Source: Paenibacillus mucilaginosus 3016 (lineage in GTDB: Bacteria; Bacillota; Bacilli; Paenibacillales; NBRC-103111). From it: DNA of 64,000 bases. The notes under the pieces are model-generated. The model searched no databases and had not been told where the DNA came from. It worked only from the letters and a program-made list of their open reading frames with translations. The stretch's first letter is position 1, and each line of letters starts with the position of its first letter. The stretch covers positions 7,086,001 through 7,150,000 of the forward strand of contig NC_016935.1 of the NCBI RefSeq assembly GCF_000250655.1, given 5' to 3'. Shown one piece after another: positions 31,638-39,489 of the stretch. The position numbers and the translations under genes are program-made.

Positions 31638-31832
31638 CCGTTCATCCATTCCCTTAAATCGATTTTAATCCATTATGCCCCCGATGAGGGCCCGGCGTCA
31701 AGAATATGCGGGAAGAACCGACATATTGCGCGGTCTGTCTTCCCAAGCCGCAGCCCTTACGGGAAAAGTCAGCGCTTCCTGAACCCGGAAAAAACGGCCT
31801 GGCCTTCTCCCGGGCCGCCCGGCTTCCATGGC

Positions 31833-32903
31833 TCAGAGCTCCTTGAGACCTTCAGCGATCAGCTTGCGGCGCTCTTCGATGTACCGTCGGATAAACTCCG
31901 GCTCGCCGTCGAAGGTGGAGAAGCTCCATTTGCGCTGCGTGTCGCGGTAGACATACGGACGGATCTGCGCATGCATCCGCTCGGCGACGGGCAGAACCCG
32001 GTTCACCGTGAACGCCGTCCGCAGCAGACGCTGCAGCAGCAGCTTATACTGCCTGCGCACCGACGCGTTCCCGAGAAGCCGCTCCGTCAGCTTGTTGTAG
32101 CCCCGGATCCGCACCAGGTCGCTGCCGCAGTCCCGGCCATAGCAGTTGCGTCCCCAGGTCCCTTCGTAATCCCAGGGGATGATCCGGTACCTGCCGCTAG
32201 GCTTGTGCCGGTACAGCGCATAGTTCTGGTCGAAGCCGTCGTAATTGCCGGTGAGCACGGCCCCCGCCAGCCAGCGGAGATAGTTGTCGATATTCAGCCG
32301 CTGCGCCAGGTACCGGTGCAGCTCCTTCGAGCCGGCCATCCCCCCGGCATTCAAGCGGCGGATGAACAGCACAAGACGCTGACGTTCGGCCGGCACTCCC
32401 ATCATCTGCTGGTATCCCGAGTACAAGGAGGTCTTGCGGCGGGAGGAATCCGTGGCCTTCAGACCGAAGTTGGCATCGTCGTTCACGGCATAGAACAGGG
32501 ACTGCACCCCGATCCCCCGCTTGCGGAAAAAGGGTCTCTCCACTCCTTCGATCTCCAGATACACTCCGAGGCTCTGGCCGTTCAACATCAGATGCACATG
32601 CTGCGTCTTCGGGCTCGGAACCCCGATCGATTCAAAGAAATGAAATGACAGCGCATTGCGGATGAGCGATGGGTCATCGAATTCCGCATTATAATGGTAA
32701 GTCCTGCCCCCGCAGACCACTTCATAGGAACGTTTGGGGTAGCTGCGCGTATGTCCGCCGCGGTAGCGCACCTTTGCGCTTGACCTCCCCCGTCCCGATG
32801 CAAGCCGGCAGCTCACAAACCTGTCGCTCCACACGTCCTTCTCCAGCTGCTTCAGCTGATCTTCACCAATCACCAGATGCCGCACCGGCAGTTCCGCAGC
32901 CAT
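31833..32903 (-). CDS. cotH: spore coat protein kinase CotH
   Basis: Atypical protein kinase of the CotH family (PF08757), which in Bacillus subtilis phosphorylates CotB and CotG and controls outer-coat assembly. 356 residues. Visible motifs: KVRYRGGHTRSYPKRSYEV at the N-terminus, then NYLRWLAGAVLTGNYDGFD followed by QNYALYRHKPSGRYRIIPWD and the metal-binding DYEGTWG segment, where the essential aspartates of the family lie. Start ATG 32903 follows GGGAGGG. It lies downstream of the CotG-like gene, separated by a terminator, with CotB-like genes beyond, so kinase and likely substrates are clustered. Confidence 0.93.
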   Translation of the reverse strand: MAAELPVRHLVIGEDQLKQLEKDVWSDRFVSCRLASGRGRSSAKVRYRGGHTRSYPKRSYEVVCGGRTYHYNAEFDDPSLIRNALSFHFFESIGVPSPKTQHVHLMLNGQSLGVYLEIEGVERPFFRKRGIGVQSLFYAVNDDANFGLKATDSSRRKTSLYSGYQQMMGVPAERQRLVLFIRRLNAGGMAGSKELHRYLAQRLNIDNYLRWLAGAVLTGNYDGFDQNYALYRHKPSGRYRIIPWDYEGTWGRNCYGRDCGSDLVRIRGYNKLTERLLGNASVRRQYKLLLQRLLRTAFTVNRVLPVAERMHAQIRPYVYRDTQRKWSFSTFDGEPEFIRRYIEERRKLIAEGLKEL

Positions 32904-32962
32904 CGCTCTTCCGTCCCTCCCGTCCGATGAGCGGAAGGCACTGTCCAGGCCTCCGCTGCAAG

Positions 32963-32995
32963 CAAAAAGCCTATCCGTATCGGATAGGCTTTTTG
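32963..32995. terminator. symmetric terminator between the CotG-like gene and cotH
   Basis: AAAAAGCCTATCCG-TAT-CGGATAGGCTTTTT, a perfect stem with A and T runs on both sides. It should stop transcripts from the CotG-like gene, implying cotH has its own promoter or depends on read-through. Confidence 0.9.
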
Positions 32996-33077
32996 TGCTA
33001 CATTACCTTATGCCGGGTGGGAGGCCGGGGCGACGGCCGTTGTCCTGCGGGGATATCCGCCCTTTGTCACGGGTGCC

Positions 33078-33434
33078 TCAGCAGGTTTGGCCTCCGCCTG
33101 TGCGGCCGCCTCTCGTGCGGTTCCCCTTCGAGCCTTTTCCGCCTGTCCGGCTGCCTGCTGTCCGGTTCCCCTGGGTGCGGTTGCCCTGCGTACGGTTCCC
33201 CTTCGAGCCTTTTCCGCCTGTACGGTTACCTGCTGTCCGGTTCCCCTGGGTGCGGTTGCCTTGCGTACGGTTGCCCTGCGTACGGTTCCCCTTCGAGCCT
33301 TTTCTGCCCGAACGGCTGCCTTGTGTGCGGTTGCCCTGTGTGCGGCTGCCCTGCGTACGGTTTCCTTGGTTCTCTCCGCAATGGCAATCTCCCTGCACAC
33401 TGGCCGCATTCGTCCCCTGCTCTTCATGACGCAT
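33078..33434 (-). CDS. CotG-like repetitive spore coat protein
   Basis: A 118-residue, extremely basic, low-complexity protein made of GNRTQ pentads grouped into blocks separated by GKGSKGNRT; the N-terminus is MRHEEQGTNAASVQGDCHCG and the end is GGRTGGGQTC. Several frames are open through the repeats on both strands; this one is chosen because a strong AGAGGAGGT lies ten bases before its ATG and a sigma-K-like promoter lies just upstream. By composition and position beside cotH it resembles CotG, whose Ser/Lys/Arg repeats are CotH substrates, though here Thr in NRT and Ser in GSK would be the acceptors. Homology to CotG is inferred, not shown. Confidence 0.75.
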   Translation of the reverse strand: MRHEEQGTNAASVQGDCHCGENQGNRTQGSRTQGNRTQGSRSGRKGSKGNRTQGNRTQGNRTQGNRTAGNRTGGKGSKGNRTQGNRTQGNRTAGSRTGGKGSKGNRTRGGRTGGGQTC

Positions 33435-33467
33435 CTCTCAAACTACCTCCTCTTAATAGAGATAATT

Positions 33468-33496
33468 CAAGATATGTAGAACGCTGCCAAGAGGTA
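33468..33496 (-). promoter_or_regulatory. sigma-K-like promoter of the CotG-like gene
   Basis: Minus strand: -35 TACC (33493-33496), 16-base spacer, -10 CATATCTTG (33468-33476), one mismatch to CATAnnnTA. It lies 34 bases before the start codon. Confidence 0.55.
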
Positions 33497-33622
33497 AGGG
33501 ACAACCGTCAATACCGCCAAAATCCGGCTTCTGCCCTTGTTCTTTCCTATCTACCGAACGATTGTCCCCCTGCTCATGATAGATGTGGAAATTGCAAGAA
33601 AACTAGATTCCAGACCATACCA

Positions 33623-33651
33623 AACCCTGCGTTATACATATACATATCTTA
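33623..33651 (+). promoter_or_regulatory. sigma-K-like promoter of the CotB-like genes
   Basis: Plus strand: -35 AACC (33623-33626), 16-base spacer, -10 CATATCTTA (33643-33651), a full match to CATAnnnTA. It has the same geometry as the divergent promoter at 33468-33496. Confidence 0.6.
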
Positions 33652-33688
33652 CAAATCAACCCCATCGACACATGAAGGGAGGTGGTCG

Positions 33689-33808
33689 GTGCCCGTGCGG
33701 CAGGGTTCACCGGTTCAGCCCGATGCCAGTTGCCAGTGTCCAGTTGCCAGTCCAGCTTGTTTCTTCATTATCTGTTTTGCGAAGTACAACCTGATTATTC
33801 ATTCATGA
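33689..33808 (+). CDS. possible 39-codon leader gene before the CotB-like gene
   Basis: GTG start at 33689 with GGGAGGTGG six to seven bases upstream; the product is MPVRQGSPVQPDASCQCPVA followed by a hydrophobic, cysteine-containing stretch (SPACFFIICFAKYNLIIHS). The stop is 15 bases before the CotB-like start, so the two could be translationally coupled. It begins about 30 bases downstream of the likely transcription start. Three cysteines and a hydrophobic end would suit a small coat or membrane peptide, but the frame is short and may be chance; the good ribosome site is the only strong evidence. Confidence 0.4.
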   Translation: MPVRQGSPVQPDASCQCPVASPACFFIICFAKYNLIIHS

Positions 33809-33823
33809 GAGGGGAATGTTCAA

Positions 33824-34522
33824 ATGGCTTACAACAACCCGCTTAGCACACTGATCGGATCCGAGGTCCGCATTAACCGTGGAGGTCCCGACGCGATTAC
33901 CGGCAAGCTGCTTGCCGCCAGGCACGGGTATCTCGTATTGAAAACGAAGGACGGGCTGGTTTATGTGAATGCAGCCCACATCAAAAGCATCAGCGATGCG
34001 CCCCGCGGCAACAGCAGCGGTAACCGCAGCGGCAGCCGCAGCGGTACGACACCTGCCTATGTCTCTGCCGGTTCCTTCCCAGCTGTGCTCCAGCAGCTCC
34101 GCCACCAGTTCGTGCAGATCAACCGCGGCGGTCCGGAGAAAATCGAAGGCGTCATCTCGGACGTTAGCCAGGATTTCCTGTTCCTTATCGTCAACAGAGA
34201 GATTGTCCGCATTCCTCTCTTTCATATTAAGAGCGTGACCCTCGGCTCCCGGAGCGGCAACCGCAGCGGTCAGAACAAAAACCAGGGGCAGAAACAAGGT
34301 CAAAATCAAGGCCAAAATCAAGGTCAAAACCAAGGTCAGAACCAAGCACAAGGTCAAAACCAGGCTCAAGGCGGGCAGCGCAATGCCAACAGCGGCGGCA
34401 ACCGCAGCGGCAAAGGAAACTCCAGCAGCGGCGGCCAAAAGAAAGCGAACGCTAACGCCATCTCGCGCAGCAAATCCTTCAAAACGCCGGTATACAGCCT
34501 GAAACGTTCCGCACGCCGCTAA
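33824..34522 (+). CDS. CotB-like spore coat protein
   Basis: A 232-residue protein with two related N-terminal modules (EVRINRGGPDAITGKLLAAR at about residue 15 and FVQINRGGPEKIEGVISDVS at about 101), each ending in a YVNAAHIKSI or IPLFHIKSVT strand, a layout typical of CotB. The C-terminal third is low complexity: GNRSG motifs, then QGQN repeats (nine or so copies) and a basic Ser/Lys/Arg tail ending RSARR. CotB of Bacillus subtilis is phosphorylated by CotH in its Ser/Lys/Arg tail, and cotH lies 0.9 kb away. Start ATG 33824 follows GAGGGGAA. No signal peptide, as expected of a mother-cell coat protein. Confidence 0.82.
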   Translation: MAYNNPLSTLIGSEVRINRGGPDAITGKLLAARHGYLVLKTKDGLVYVNAAHIKSISDAPRGNSSGNRSGSRSGTTPAYVSAGSFPAVLQQLRHQFVQINRGGPEKIEGVISDVSQDFLFLIVNREIVRIPLFHIKSVTLGSRSGNRSGQNKNQGQKQGQNQGQNQGQNQGQNQAQGQNQAQGGQRNANSGGNRSGKGNSSSGGQKKANANAISRSKSFKTPVYSLKRSARR

Positions 34523-34582
34523 ACGGAATGCCTCCCCTTCTTCCGTAAGGGACGGCCCCTTCGGTAATCCTTACCGCCATAT

Positions 34583-34631
34583 GCCCCATGGAGATGCGCT
34601 GTGTTCCTTGACATCCATGGGGCTTTTTTTC
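34583..34631 (+). terminator. intrinsic terminator after the first CotB-like gene
   Basis: GCCCCATGGA pairs with TCCATGGGGC across a 25-base loop, followed by TTTTTTT. The second CotB-like gene therefore probably needs read-through or its own promoter. Confidence 0.75.
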
Positions 34632-34662
34632 TCTTCATGCCATCCGGAAGGAGGTGTACCCA

Positions 34663-35328
34663 TTGTCAGCGATGCGCTCCTATCTGAACCGCCCCGTCGA
34701 ATTGTGTATATCCGGCAAGAAAGAGCCGGTCCGCGGCATTCTGGTCGACATGGGCAGCGATATCCTCGTCGTGCATGACGGCAGACGCTTTCATTATGTC
34801 CCTGCTCTGCATCTGCAGGAGTTCTCCCTGGCGCAGGTCTCGGCAGGAGAGGATTCGAACCTGTCCTCGATCTCCTGGGAGGCTGCACCCGACCTTTCTT
34901 ACCGCAAGGTTCTGATGAATGCGAAGGGCATTTTCAGCGAGATTTATATTACCGGCCAGCAGTCGATTCACGGCTACATCACCTCTCTCATGACCGACTT
35001 CTTTGCCTTTCAATCCCCGGTCTATCACACGATCCTGGTCTCGATGCGTCATCTCAAGACGCTTATTCCCTACGGGCCCAACGTGACGCCCTATTCCATG
35101 AATCCGGCCGCTTTTCCCGTCGCTCCGAACACCATGCCGCTGGCACGGACGATGGACCAGCAGCTCAAGAAGCTCGAAGGCGAATTCATCGTGCTGAATC
35201 TGGGCGAAAGGCAGAGCCATATTGGGCTGCTGAAGTCGGCGGACGCCCCCATTGTCGAACTCATCACCTCGGGCGGCGCGTCGGTATTCATGCATATGGA
35301 CCATGTCAAGACCGTCCACAAGCCGTAA
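34663..35328 (+). CDS. second CotB-like spore coat protein
   Basis: A 221-residue protein with the same two-module arrangement as its neighbour but lacking the low-complexity tail: RPVELCISGKKEPVRGILVD near residue 10, IFSEIYITGQQSIHGYITSL near residue 90, and a third, weaker copy KLEGEFIVLNLGERQSHIGL near residue 170, each about 40-80 residues apart. Start is TTG 34663 with AGGAGGT seven bases upstream; the GTG at 34654 overlaps the ribosome site. It may provide scaffold function without the phosphorylatable tail. Relationship to CotB is inferred from the modules and context. Confidence 0.75.
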   Translation: MSAMRSYLNRPVELCISGKKEPVRGILVDMGSDILVVHDGRRFHYVPALHLQEFSLAQVSAGEDSNLSSISWEAAPDLSYRKVLMNAKGIFSEIYITGQQSIHGYITSLMTDFFAFQSPVYHTILVSMRHLKTLIPYGPNVTPYSMNPAAFPVAPNTMPLARTMDQQLKKLEGEFIVLNLGERQSHIGLLKSADAPIVELITSGGASVFMHMDHVKTVHKP

Positions 35329-35365
35329 AGCCCCGACTCGCGAATGCCATATATGCCTCTGCACA

Positions 35366-35395
35366 AACAGGGCGGCCCTGAAGGGCCGCCCTGTT
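35366..35395. terminator. symmetric terminator between convergent CotB-like and apt genes
   Basis: AACAGGGCGGCCCT-GA-AGGGCCGCCCTGTT; strong stem with short A/T flanks, serving both convergent genes. Confidence 0.75.
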
Positions 35396-35415
35396 CTTCG
35401 TGATGCGTCGATGGA

Positions 35416-35928
35416 TTAGTACTGTACGAGCGAGATGACGTCGATGCCGTCCAGGCGATCCCGGCCGTTCAACTCCTGAAGCTCGATCAGGAAAGCCGCT
35501 CCCACGACTTCGCCTCCAAGCTGTTTCACCAGGTTGATCGATGTCGCGATCGTTCCGCCGGTAGCCAGCAGATCGTCGGCGATCAGCACCTTCTGACCGG
35601 GCTTGATGGCGTCGTCGTGCATCGCCAGCTTGTCCTTGCCGTATTCGAGAGCATAATCCGCTTCGATCGTATTGCTCGGCAGCTTGCCGCTCTTGCGGAT
35701 CGGCACGAAGCCGACGCCAAGGGCTACGGCCAGCGGAGCGCCGATGACGAAGCCTCTCGCTTCGGGACCTGCGATGAGGTCGATCTGCTGTCCTTCCAGA
35801 CGCTTGGCCAGCTCACGGATCACTTCACTGTAGACTTTGCCGTCGGCAAGCAGGGTCGTAATGTCTTTGAACGAGATGCCCGGCTGCGGGAAGTCTTCGA
35901 TCACGCGGATATATTCTTTGAAATTCAT
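35416..35928 (-). CDS. apt: adenine phosphoribosyltransferase
   Basis: Salvages adenine to AMP with PRPP. 170 residues, the usual length. Features: start [20 protein letters not shown], the substrate segment [20 protein letters not shown], and the PRPP-binding motif [20 protein letters not shown]. The ATG overlaps the end of the recJ 3' segment (stop at 35925), consistent with recJ-apt coupling. In Bacillus subtilis apt is followed by relA; here the coat island separates them. Confidence 0.96.
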   Translation of the reverse strand: MNFKEYIRVIEDFPQPGISFKDITTLLADGKVYSEVIRELAKRLEGQQIDLIAGPEARGFVIGAPLAVALGVGFVPIRKSGKLPSNTIEADYALEYGKDKLAMHDDAIKPGQKVLIADDLLATGGTIATSINLVKQLGGEVVGAAFLIELQELNGRDRLDGIDVISLVQY

Positions 35929-36436
35929 AGGATTCCCTCCATTAATGTGGTTGTGTTATGAGCCTCGGACACCAGGGTGCCCAGCAGCTCTCTTGCTGTG
36001 GTGTAAAGCAGTCGTTCTTCTAGTTCCTTGTGATTCATCCGGCTGCGGTAGAGCAGGGATGCCGTCAGATCCTTCTTCTCGACGGCCGGAAGGAGGCGGT
36101 AGGCCTCCCCCGACGCTTCCACGAACCCAAGCTCCGTGAAGACGTCCAGGATGAAGCGGACCACGGCGGGGTCCAGACGGGTCCTGGCGCCGATGCCCTG
36201 TACCGTGCTGCCGCCGGACCCGGCCCCGGCGAGTGCGCCGTAGACCGCCTTGAACTCCGCACGGTCCGGCAGCAGGGCGGCATCGTTTGCTTCCGCGCCG
36301 CCCCAAGCCGCGTAATACCGCTCCGCGGCACCGGCCTGCACGGCAACCGCATGGAGCTGTTCGAGCCGCTCCGGCAGGTGATACAGCACGATGTCCCGGG
36401 CCTCATGGAGCGGCAGGCTTCCGCTCAGGCCGCCGC
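35925..36436 (-). pseudogene. recJ: C-terminal domain of RecJ, out of frame with the main part
   Basis: This frame encodes RGGLSGSLPLHEARDIVLYH, continuing LPERLEQLHAVAVQAG and a winged-helix-like region (RTRLDPAVVRFILDVFTELG), to the stop at 35925. It fits the ssDNA-exonuclease C-terminal domain (PF10141) of Bacillus-type RecJ. The domain needs no start of its own: it connects with the 36425-38353 frame by adding one base at the CCC run 36437-36439. Read alone, the first likely start would be GTG 36389, with no ribosome site. I take it as part of recJ separated by an indel. Confidence 0.8.
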
Positions 36437-38353
36437 GGGATGCAGATGCCCCTCCAGATCGCAGTACCAGAGAGCGCAGCCCCGGGCGGCTTCCTTCAGC
36501 TCCGGCGGGATCCAGGAGCGGAACACGACCACCGCCGCCGGAAGGTGGTCATGGCCCTGCGGACGAAGCTGGAGCCGCTCGCACAGCTCAGCCACCCTGC
36601 GCTCCGGCTTGGGCGTTCCCCGCCAGTCGAAGAGCTGGAGGTCCGTCACCTGCAGATCCTGCAGCAGAATCTGCGGACGGCGGACGCCGTTCCATTCGTT
36701 CACGGACAGCTCCCCGAGCAGATCGATCCGGGCGCTAGGTGTAATCCAATCGCTCAGCGCCCCCTTGTTGAAGGCCACGGCCTCCAGGGCGGCCGCTGTC
36801 TCCCCCGCCCCCTTCAATGAGAGCTTGAGGTGCTGCTGCTCCTTGCCCATCGTCCGCAGGTCGCTGAGCTTCAGCCCGCGGAACACGAACCTCGGTGACG
36901 GATTGCCCGTCCCGAACGGCCCCAGCTTCTCGAGATCGAGAATGCTCTCGAGGCTGATCTCGCTGAATTCGCACTCGGCGTCAGCCTGCAGCAGCGGCAC
37001 GAAGTCCTGCGGTTGCAGCCACTCCTCCGCCAGGGTATCGAGCCTCCGTGCGAATTCGCCCAGGTTCTCCCGGCTCAAGGTCATGCCGGCGGCCATCTGG
37101 TGCCCGCCGTAATGATCCATGAGGTCGGCGCAGTGGGTCAGCGCCTTGTGCATGTCGAAGCCGGCGATCGACCGGGCGGAGCCTTTGGCCATCCCGCTCT
37201 CCTTGTCGATTCCGAGAATCACCGTCGGCCGGTAATACCGGTCCACGATCTTGGAGGCGACGATCCCGATGACCCCGACGTTCCAGTTCTCCTGGGCGAG
37301 CACGATCGCTTTGGGGAGTGAGCCGGACTTCTCCCGCTGGCGCTCAACCAAGGCGAACGCCTCCTTGGCCATCTCGTCCACGATTCGCTGCCGCTCCTTG
37401 TTCAGCAGGTCTAGCTCCTGAGCCAGCCGTTCGGCTTCCCGTTCGTCCTCCGTCGTCAGCAGCTTCACCGCCGTATCGGCGCTGAGCAGCCTCCCGCTTG
37501 CGTTGATCCGCGGGCCCAGCGCAAAGCCGATATGCGTCGAATTCACCTCGCGCACCGGTATGCCGGCCACGGCCAGGAGCGCCTTGATGCCGCAGTTCGA
37601 CGTGGAGCGCATCTGCTCGATGCCCCGCTTTACGATGATCCGGTTCTCTTCCGTGAGCGGCATGAGGTCGGCGACCGTGCCGATCGCCGCATACGGCAGG
37701 AGCTCCTCCGGCCAGCGGCCGAGCAGCGCCTGCGCCAGCTTCAGCGCTACCCCCACACCGGCCAAGTGCTTGTACGGATAAGGACAGCCCGGCTTCTTCG
37801 GGTTGATGAGCGTGTACGCTTCCGGCAGCACCTCCGGCGGCTCGTGGTGGTCTGTGACAATCACATCCATGCCCAGAGAAGCCGCATGCGCGATCTCTTC
37901 CACGGCGCTGATCCCCGTATCCACGGTAATGATCAGTCCGACGCCCTGCCGGTGGGCTTCATCGATCGCCCCGTTGTTCAGACCGTACCCCTCGGTGACC
38001 CGGTGGGGGATATAATAATCGAACGTACACTCCAGCTGCCGGAGCAGGTAGACCATCAGCGTCGTGGAGCTGACTCCGTCGGCGTCGTAGTCCCCGTAGA
38101 TCCGGATTCGCTCCCCGGTCTCCAGCGCCCGGCGGATCCGCCCGACCGCACGTTCCATTCCATCCAAAAGGAACGGATCGTGAATGTGATCCGCTCCCCC
38201 ATCCAAAAATTCGGCAGCATGCCCGGTGTCTGTCATTCCCCGAACCACCAGAAGACGCGAAAGCAGCGGTGAGAGACCCAGCTGCTGCGAGAGGGCCTTC
38301 ACCGCCGATTCTTCCGCTTCCCCGATGTTCCATCTTGCCTTGGCTTGTAGCAT
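36425..38353 (-). CDS. recJ: single-stranded-DNA-specific exonuclease RecJ, main part
   Basis: 5'-3' ssDNA exonuclease for recombination and mismatch repair. This frame gives 642 residues with the DHH-family motifs RIYGDYDADGVSSTTLMVYL, ITVDTGISAVEEIAHA, VTDHHEPPEVLP and the DHHA1 motif YGGHQMAAGMTLS, then the OB-fold region. The frame stops at 36425 just where the C-terminal domain begins in the -1 frame (35925-36436); full length would be about 808 residues, close to the 786 of Bacillus subtilis RecJ. The catalytic core is complete, so even if the shift is real the product may work. Confidence 0.92.
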   Translation of the reverse strand: MLQAKARWNIGEAEESAVKALSQQLGLSPLLSRLLVVRGMTDTGHAAEFLDGGADHIHDPFLLDGMERAVGRIRRALETGERIRIYGDYDADGVSSTTLMVYLLRQLECTFDYYIPHRVTEGYGLNNGAIDEAHRQGVGLIITVDTGISAVEEIAHAASLGMDVIVTDHHEPPEVLPEAYTLINPKKPGCPYPYKHLAGVGVALKLAQALLGRWPEELLPYAAIGTVADLMPLTEENRIIVKRGIEQMRSTSNCGIKALLAVAGIPVREVNSTHIGFALGPRINASGRLLSADTAVKLLTTEDEREAERLAQELDLLNKERQRIVDEMAKEAFALVERQREKSGSLPKAIVLAQENWNVGVIGIVASKIVDRYYRPTVILGIDKESGMAKGSARSIAGFDMHKALTHCADLMDHYGGHQMAAGMTLSRENLGEFARRLDTLAEEWLQPQDFVPLLQADAECEFSEISLESILDLEKLGPFGTGNPSPRFVFRGLKLSDLRTMGKEQQHLKLSLKGAGETAAALEAVAFNKGALSDWITPSARIDLLGELSVNEWNGVRRPQILLQDLQVTDLQLFDWRGTPKPERRVAELCERLQLRPQGHDHLPAAVVVFRSWIPPELKEAARGCALWYCDLEGHLHPAAA

Positions 38354-38419
38354 GCTTGCCTTTCCTCCTCTCCCGGCATGCCTTGGGCAGCCGGGCCATC
38401 CTAATACGGAATGATTCCG

Positions 38420-39352
38420 TTAATGCAGAAGTGTCGGCACGTCGTCGTGATCCCGGCTTGCTCCCTTGTACGGATAGCCCGGGTCATAGGGACTTACCTG
38501 TGTCAGCACTTCCGTAATATGACTGAACCGCTTCATCAGCGTCTGTTTGACAATTCTCGCAATCTCATGGCCCTCTTGAATGGTGATGCGCGGATTCACG
38601 CTGATCCGCACGTCCACGATCACGTAGTGGCCCAGCTCCCTGGCCTGCAGATCATCTACCGCAATGACACCCTTCACGCGCTGCACGGTTTCGATCAGAT
38701 CGGCCGCATCTTCTCTGCCCAGCACCTTTTCAAGACTGCGGACAACGGACTCTATCACCGTCAAATAGCCCATCCGCAGAATCAGTACGGCTATCACGAT
38801 TCCTGCCGCGGGATCGAGATAATACAACAAATTATTTCCCAGGTAATCCCCCAGGATGGCTCCGCCGATCCCTACCAGGGCCGCCATTGCGGCGTAGAGA
38901 CCGGACCGGTGAACACCGGCCCCGCCGTAGAGCTGCTCTCCTGGAGCGGTCCCCGTTCCCGGACGCAGCCTGAACTGATAGATGGCTTCCCCTGCAATCA
39001 CGGTTACAACAAGAACGATAAGTGCATAACGCTCCGGTGCCTCCACGGTACCGGATAGGATCGTCTTCAGAGACGTGATCCCCGTCTCGATCCCCATGAC
39101 AAGCAGAAGCACGGAGAGCACGATCGACGAAACCGCCCGGAGCCTGCCGCTGTCCGGGTCCTCTGCGGCCCGCAGGCCGATCAGCGAGGCAAGTGAGCCA
39201 AGCGATCCGGCGGCCGAATGAAGCCCTTCGGCAATCAATGCTTTACTGCCTGCCGCCATCCCGGCCGCAGCCTTCAACACCGCGAGTGCGAGTCCGCCGG
39301 CGAGCGCCAGGCGTTCTGCGGCCTCGGTCTGCTTGTCACGTCCATCCGTCAT
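38420..39352 (-). CDS. cation diffusion facilitator family protein with altered metal site
   Basis: A 310-residue CDF-family protein with six helices and a C-terminal cytoplasmic domain (VQRVKGVIAVDDLQARELGH, VIVDVRISVNPRITIQEGHE). In functional CDF zinc/iron exporters TM2 and TM5 each carry an HxxxD pair. Here TM2 reads AEGLHSAAGSLGS (H45, but G49 instead of Asp) and TM5 reads GAGVHRSGLYAAM (V147 and G151 where His and Asp are expected). Three of four ligands are thus missing, so metal transport by the usual mechanism is doubtful. It sits 67 bases upstream of recJ on the same strand, downstream of secF. Confidence 0.85.
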   Translation of the reverse strand: MTDGRDKQTEAAERLALAGGLALAVLKAAAGMAAGSKALIAEGLHSAAGSLGSLASLIGLRAAEDPDSGRLRAVSSIVLSVLLLVMGIETGITSLKTILSGTVEAPERYALIVLVVTVIAGEAIYQFRLRPGTGTAPGEQLYGGAGVHRSGLYAAMAALVGIGGAILGDYLGNNLLYYLDPAAGIVIAVLILRMGYLTVIESVVRSLEKVLGREDAADLIETVQRVKGVIAVDDLQARELGHYVIVDVRISVNPRITIQEGHEIARIVKQTLMKRFSHITEVLTQVSPYDPGYPYKGASRDHDDVPTLLH

Positions 39353-39489
39353 GGGGCCCCTCCTCCGTGAGATTCAGGTTCGAACTCTTTATTTCGTTCG
39401 GCTCTCGGCCCATTGATAAAGGCCGCCGAAACTGCCGTTTCGCGCGGCCGGTACCTTACGGCGGCCGAGGCCCGGACCGATCTCCCGGA

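Noticed and set aside
31600-31660. relA start at ATG 31649
   Set aside because: AAGGGA directly abuts this ATG; the ATG at 31637 is more likely, although its spacing of 12 is long, so the exact start remains open.
33008-33429. alternative minus and plus frames through the CotG-like repeats
   Set aside because: Repeats with a period divisible by three keep all frames open; only 33078-33434 has a strong ribosome site at correct spacing and an upstream sigma-K-like promoter.
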